A stretch of DNA of 14,572 nucleotides, from NCBI GenBank assembly GCA_030620005.1, contig JAUXAJ010000109.1:1-14572 (forward strand), given 5' to 3'. Source of the DNA: Promethearchaeota archaeon (GTDB lineage: Archaea; Asgardarchaeota; Lokiarchaeia; Sigynarchaeales; SOKP01). The notes beneath the pieces were generated by a model. That model was not told the DNA's origin and did no database searches. It saw only the letters and a program-made list of their open reading frames with translations. This document shows, one piece after another, positions 13,768 to 14,572 of this stretch (within the stretch, counting starts at the first letter, position 1; each line of letters opens with the position of its first letter). A program made the position numbers and the translations under genes.

Positions 13768-14022
13768 ATGAAAACTAAAAATATTAGCGTTAATATTAAA
13801 AAAGGCAAAAAAGTACCATTTAAAGAAACCTACATGGTATTCAATAATTCAAGGAGTAAAATACGGATTGTTCAAAAATTCAGGGATCAAACAAAGAATC
13901 AATCGATTTCGTTAAAAATTAATGAATGTGCAAGATTACTGAATTTATTTACCTATTATTTATTCGATGGTGAATTTGAACCGAAAATAGATAAAATGCT
14001 TTATTATGAAGAAGAAGAATAA
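13768..14022 (+). CDS. small basic protein with acidic tail, unknown
   Basis: 84 residues, strongly basic in its first half (NIKKGKKVPFKE) and ending in four glutamates. The middle reads as beta strands, SKIRIVQKFRDQTKNQ, followed by SISLKINECARLLNLFTYYL, which resembles a strand leading into a helix. That strand-then-helix layout recalls the PC4-like single-stranded nucleic-acid-binding fold found in small archaeal chromatin and transcription proteins, but key residues were not verifiable. I treat this as a suggestion only. No signal peptide or membrane segment. GAAGAA lies a few bases before the ATG at 13768. It follows mptD by 57 bases and may share its transcript. It converges on the gene at 14048. 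Confidence 0.65.
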   Translation: MKTKNISVNIKKGKKVPFKETYMVFNNSRSKIRIVQKFRDQTKNQSISLKINECARLLNLFTYYLFDGEFEPKIDKMLYYEEEE

Positions 14023-14047
14023 ACTCCTCAACAATTTCTGAACTAAA

Positions 14048-14563
14048 CTAATCCAGTACATTTTTAACATAAATGCTCACGAGTTCGATTGCCTTAAAAG
14101 CGTTCTCATTTTTACCGAATCTTTTTATATCTTTCATGTAATCGCTTATTTTATCTTGAATCTTTTTCGTTAATACTTGCTCGCCTTTCTCGTGAGCAAC
14201 TTTTAATCTAGTCGCTAAAATTATTGTTTCTAAAGCGAGATTTTCCGCTCGATTAAAGAGCTTAAAGGACCTCTGAATTAGTTCAAATGAAATGATGTAT
14301 AATTTAAATTCTGAGATTTTTATTTCTCCCGAAAAATCTTGTTTGACAATCTCGTTTTCTCCTGCTAATATGCAAATTAACGCTGCCCAAGCTTCATTCA
14401 TGTAAGGTATTAAAATTTTCTTGGTTTCAGAGGATTCGTTAAAAGGATCGTTTAATTCTTTATAATCGTATGAATCATGTGAGAGTTCTTTTGAAGGGAT
14501 GTGTTCTTTTAGAGCAGCAAGTGCGTATAATTCAACATCCATTACGAAATTCAGAGTTATCAT
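14048..14563 (-). CDS. unknown helical protein, possibly 5'-partial
   Basis: 171 residues, almost all predicted alpha-helix by composition: ELYALAALKEHIPSKEL, then WAALICILAGENEIVKQDF, then ELIQRSFKLFNRAENLALE, and a Lys-rich C-terminal part. There are no cysteine, Walker or other motifs, no signal peptide, and no convincing membrane segment. I do not recognise the family. Start candidates are ATG 14563, nine bases from the window edge and still open to it, and ATG 14542 (MDVELYAL...), which looks like a natural start. The true start may lie outside the window. It converges on the small basic gene with a 25-base gap. Confidence 0.65.
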   Translation of the reverse strand: MITLNFVMDVELYALAALKEHIPSKELSHDSYDYKELNDPFNESSETKKILIPYMNEAWAALICILAGENEIVKQDFSGEIKISEFKLYIISFELIQRSFKLFNRAENLALETIILATRLKVAHEKGEQVLTKKIQDKISDYMKDIKRFGKNENAFKAIELVSIYVKNVLD

Positions 14564-14572
14564 GCCGCTTTC

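Overview
The window reads as a low-G+C archaeal chromosome segment. Genes are preceded by archaeal-style TATA elements (TTTAAATA, TTTTATAAAA) and end in plain T-runs. It encodes two enzymes of tetrahydromethanopterin synthesis (beta-RFAP synthase and the archaeal-type dihydroneopterin aldolase MptD). Together with Fe-S-rich proteins this suggests an anaerobic archaeon using an H4MPT-linked C1 pathway. An Asgard (Lokiarchaeia-like) origin is my best guess, but it is an inference from style and gene content, not proven.

Layout. Positions 8-4126 hold two distant paralogues of a wHTH/cysteine-rich/2x[4Fe-4S] protein (8-1102 and 3011-4126, both +). Between them lie a CrtC/AttH-like lipocalin-fold protein on the minus strand (1414-2391), a 5' remnant of a second copy of that gene (1276-1395, -), and a decayed C-terminal piece of a PEP-synthase-type ATP-grasp domain (2625-2953, +). 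Positions 4192-7332 hold a GPH-type sugar symporter gene (+) flanked by a perfect 108-bp direct repeat. The repeat is the 3' end of the minus-strand AIR-synthase-related gene to its right. That gene is itself split by a 29-nt excess: a 25-nt imperfect palindrome between TACG direct repeats. Deleting the 29 nt restores one 465-codon frame. Positions 7333-7725 are non-coding, with a cluster of TCAGTAATTA motifs. Positions 7726-8844 (-) encode an orphan PAS-histidine kinase. After an approximately 650-bp, extremely AT-rich stretch comes a feoA-feoB ferrous-iron uptake pair (9521-12012, +) with a candidate operator at its promoter. Then come an intergenic stretch with an unusually GC-rich island (12013-12302), the H4MPT pair mptG-mptD (12303-13710, +), a small basic protein (13768-14022, +) and an unknown helical protein (14048-14563, -).

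How it fits together. Iron import (FeoAB) and Fe-S proteins are consistent with a heavy Fe-S economy, and mptG-mptD supply the C1 carrier. The first 7.4 kb looks like a rearrangement-prone patch, with four gene fragments, duplications or breaks. No CRISPR array, transposase, integrase, tRNA or rRNA was found. The most interesting signals are the 108-bp repeat around the transporter, the 29-nt palindromic break in the AIR-synthase-like gene, and the two paralogous Fe-S proteins with the unusual CxCCxCCC motif.
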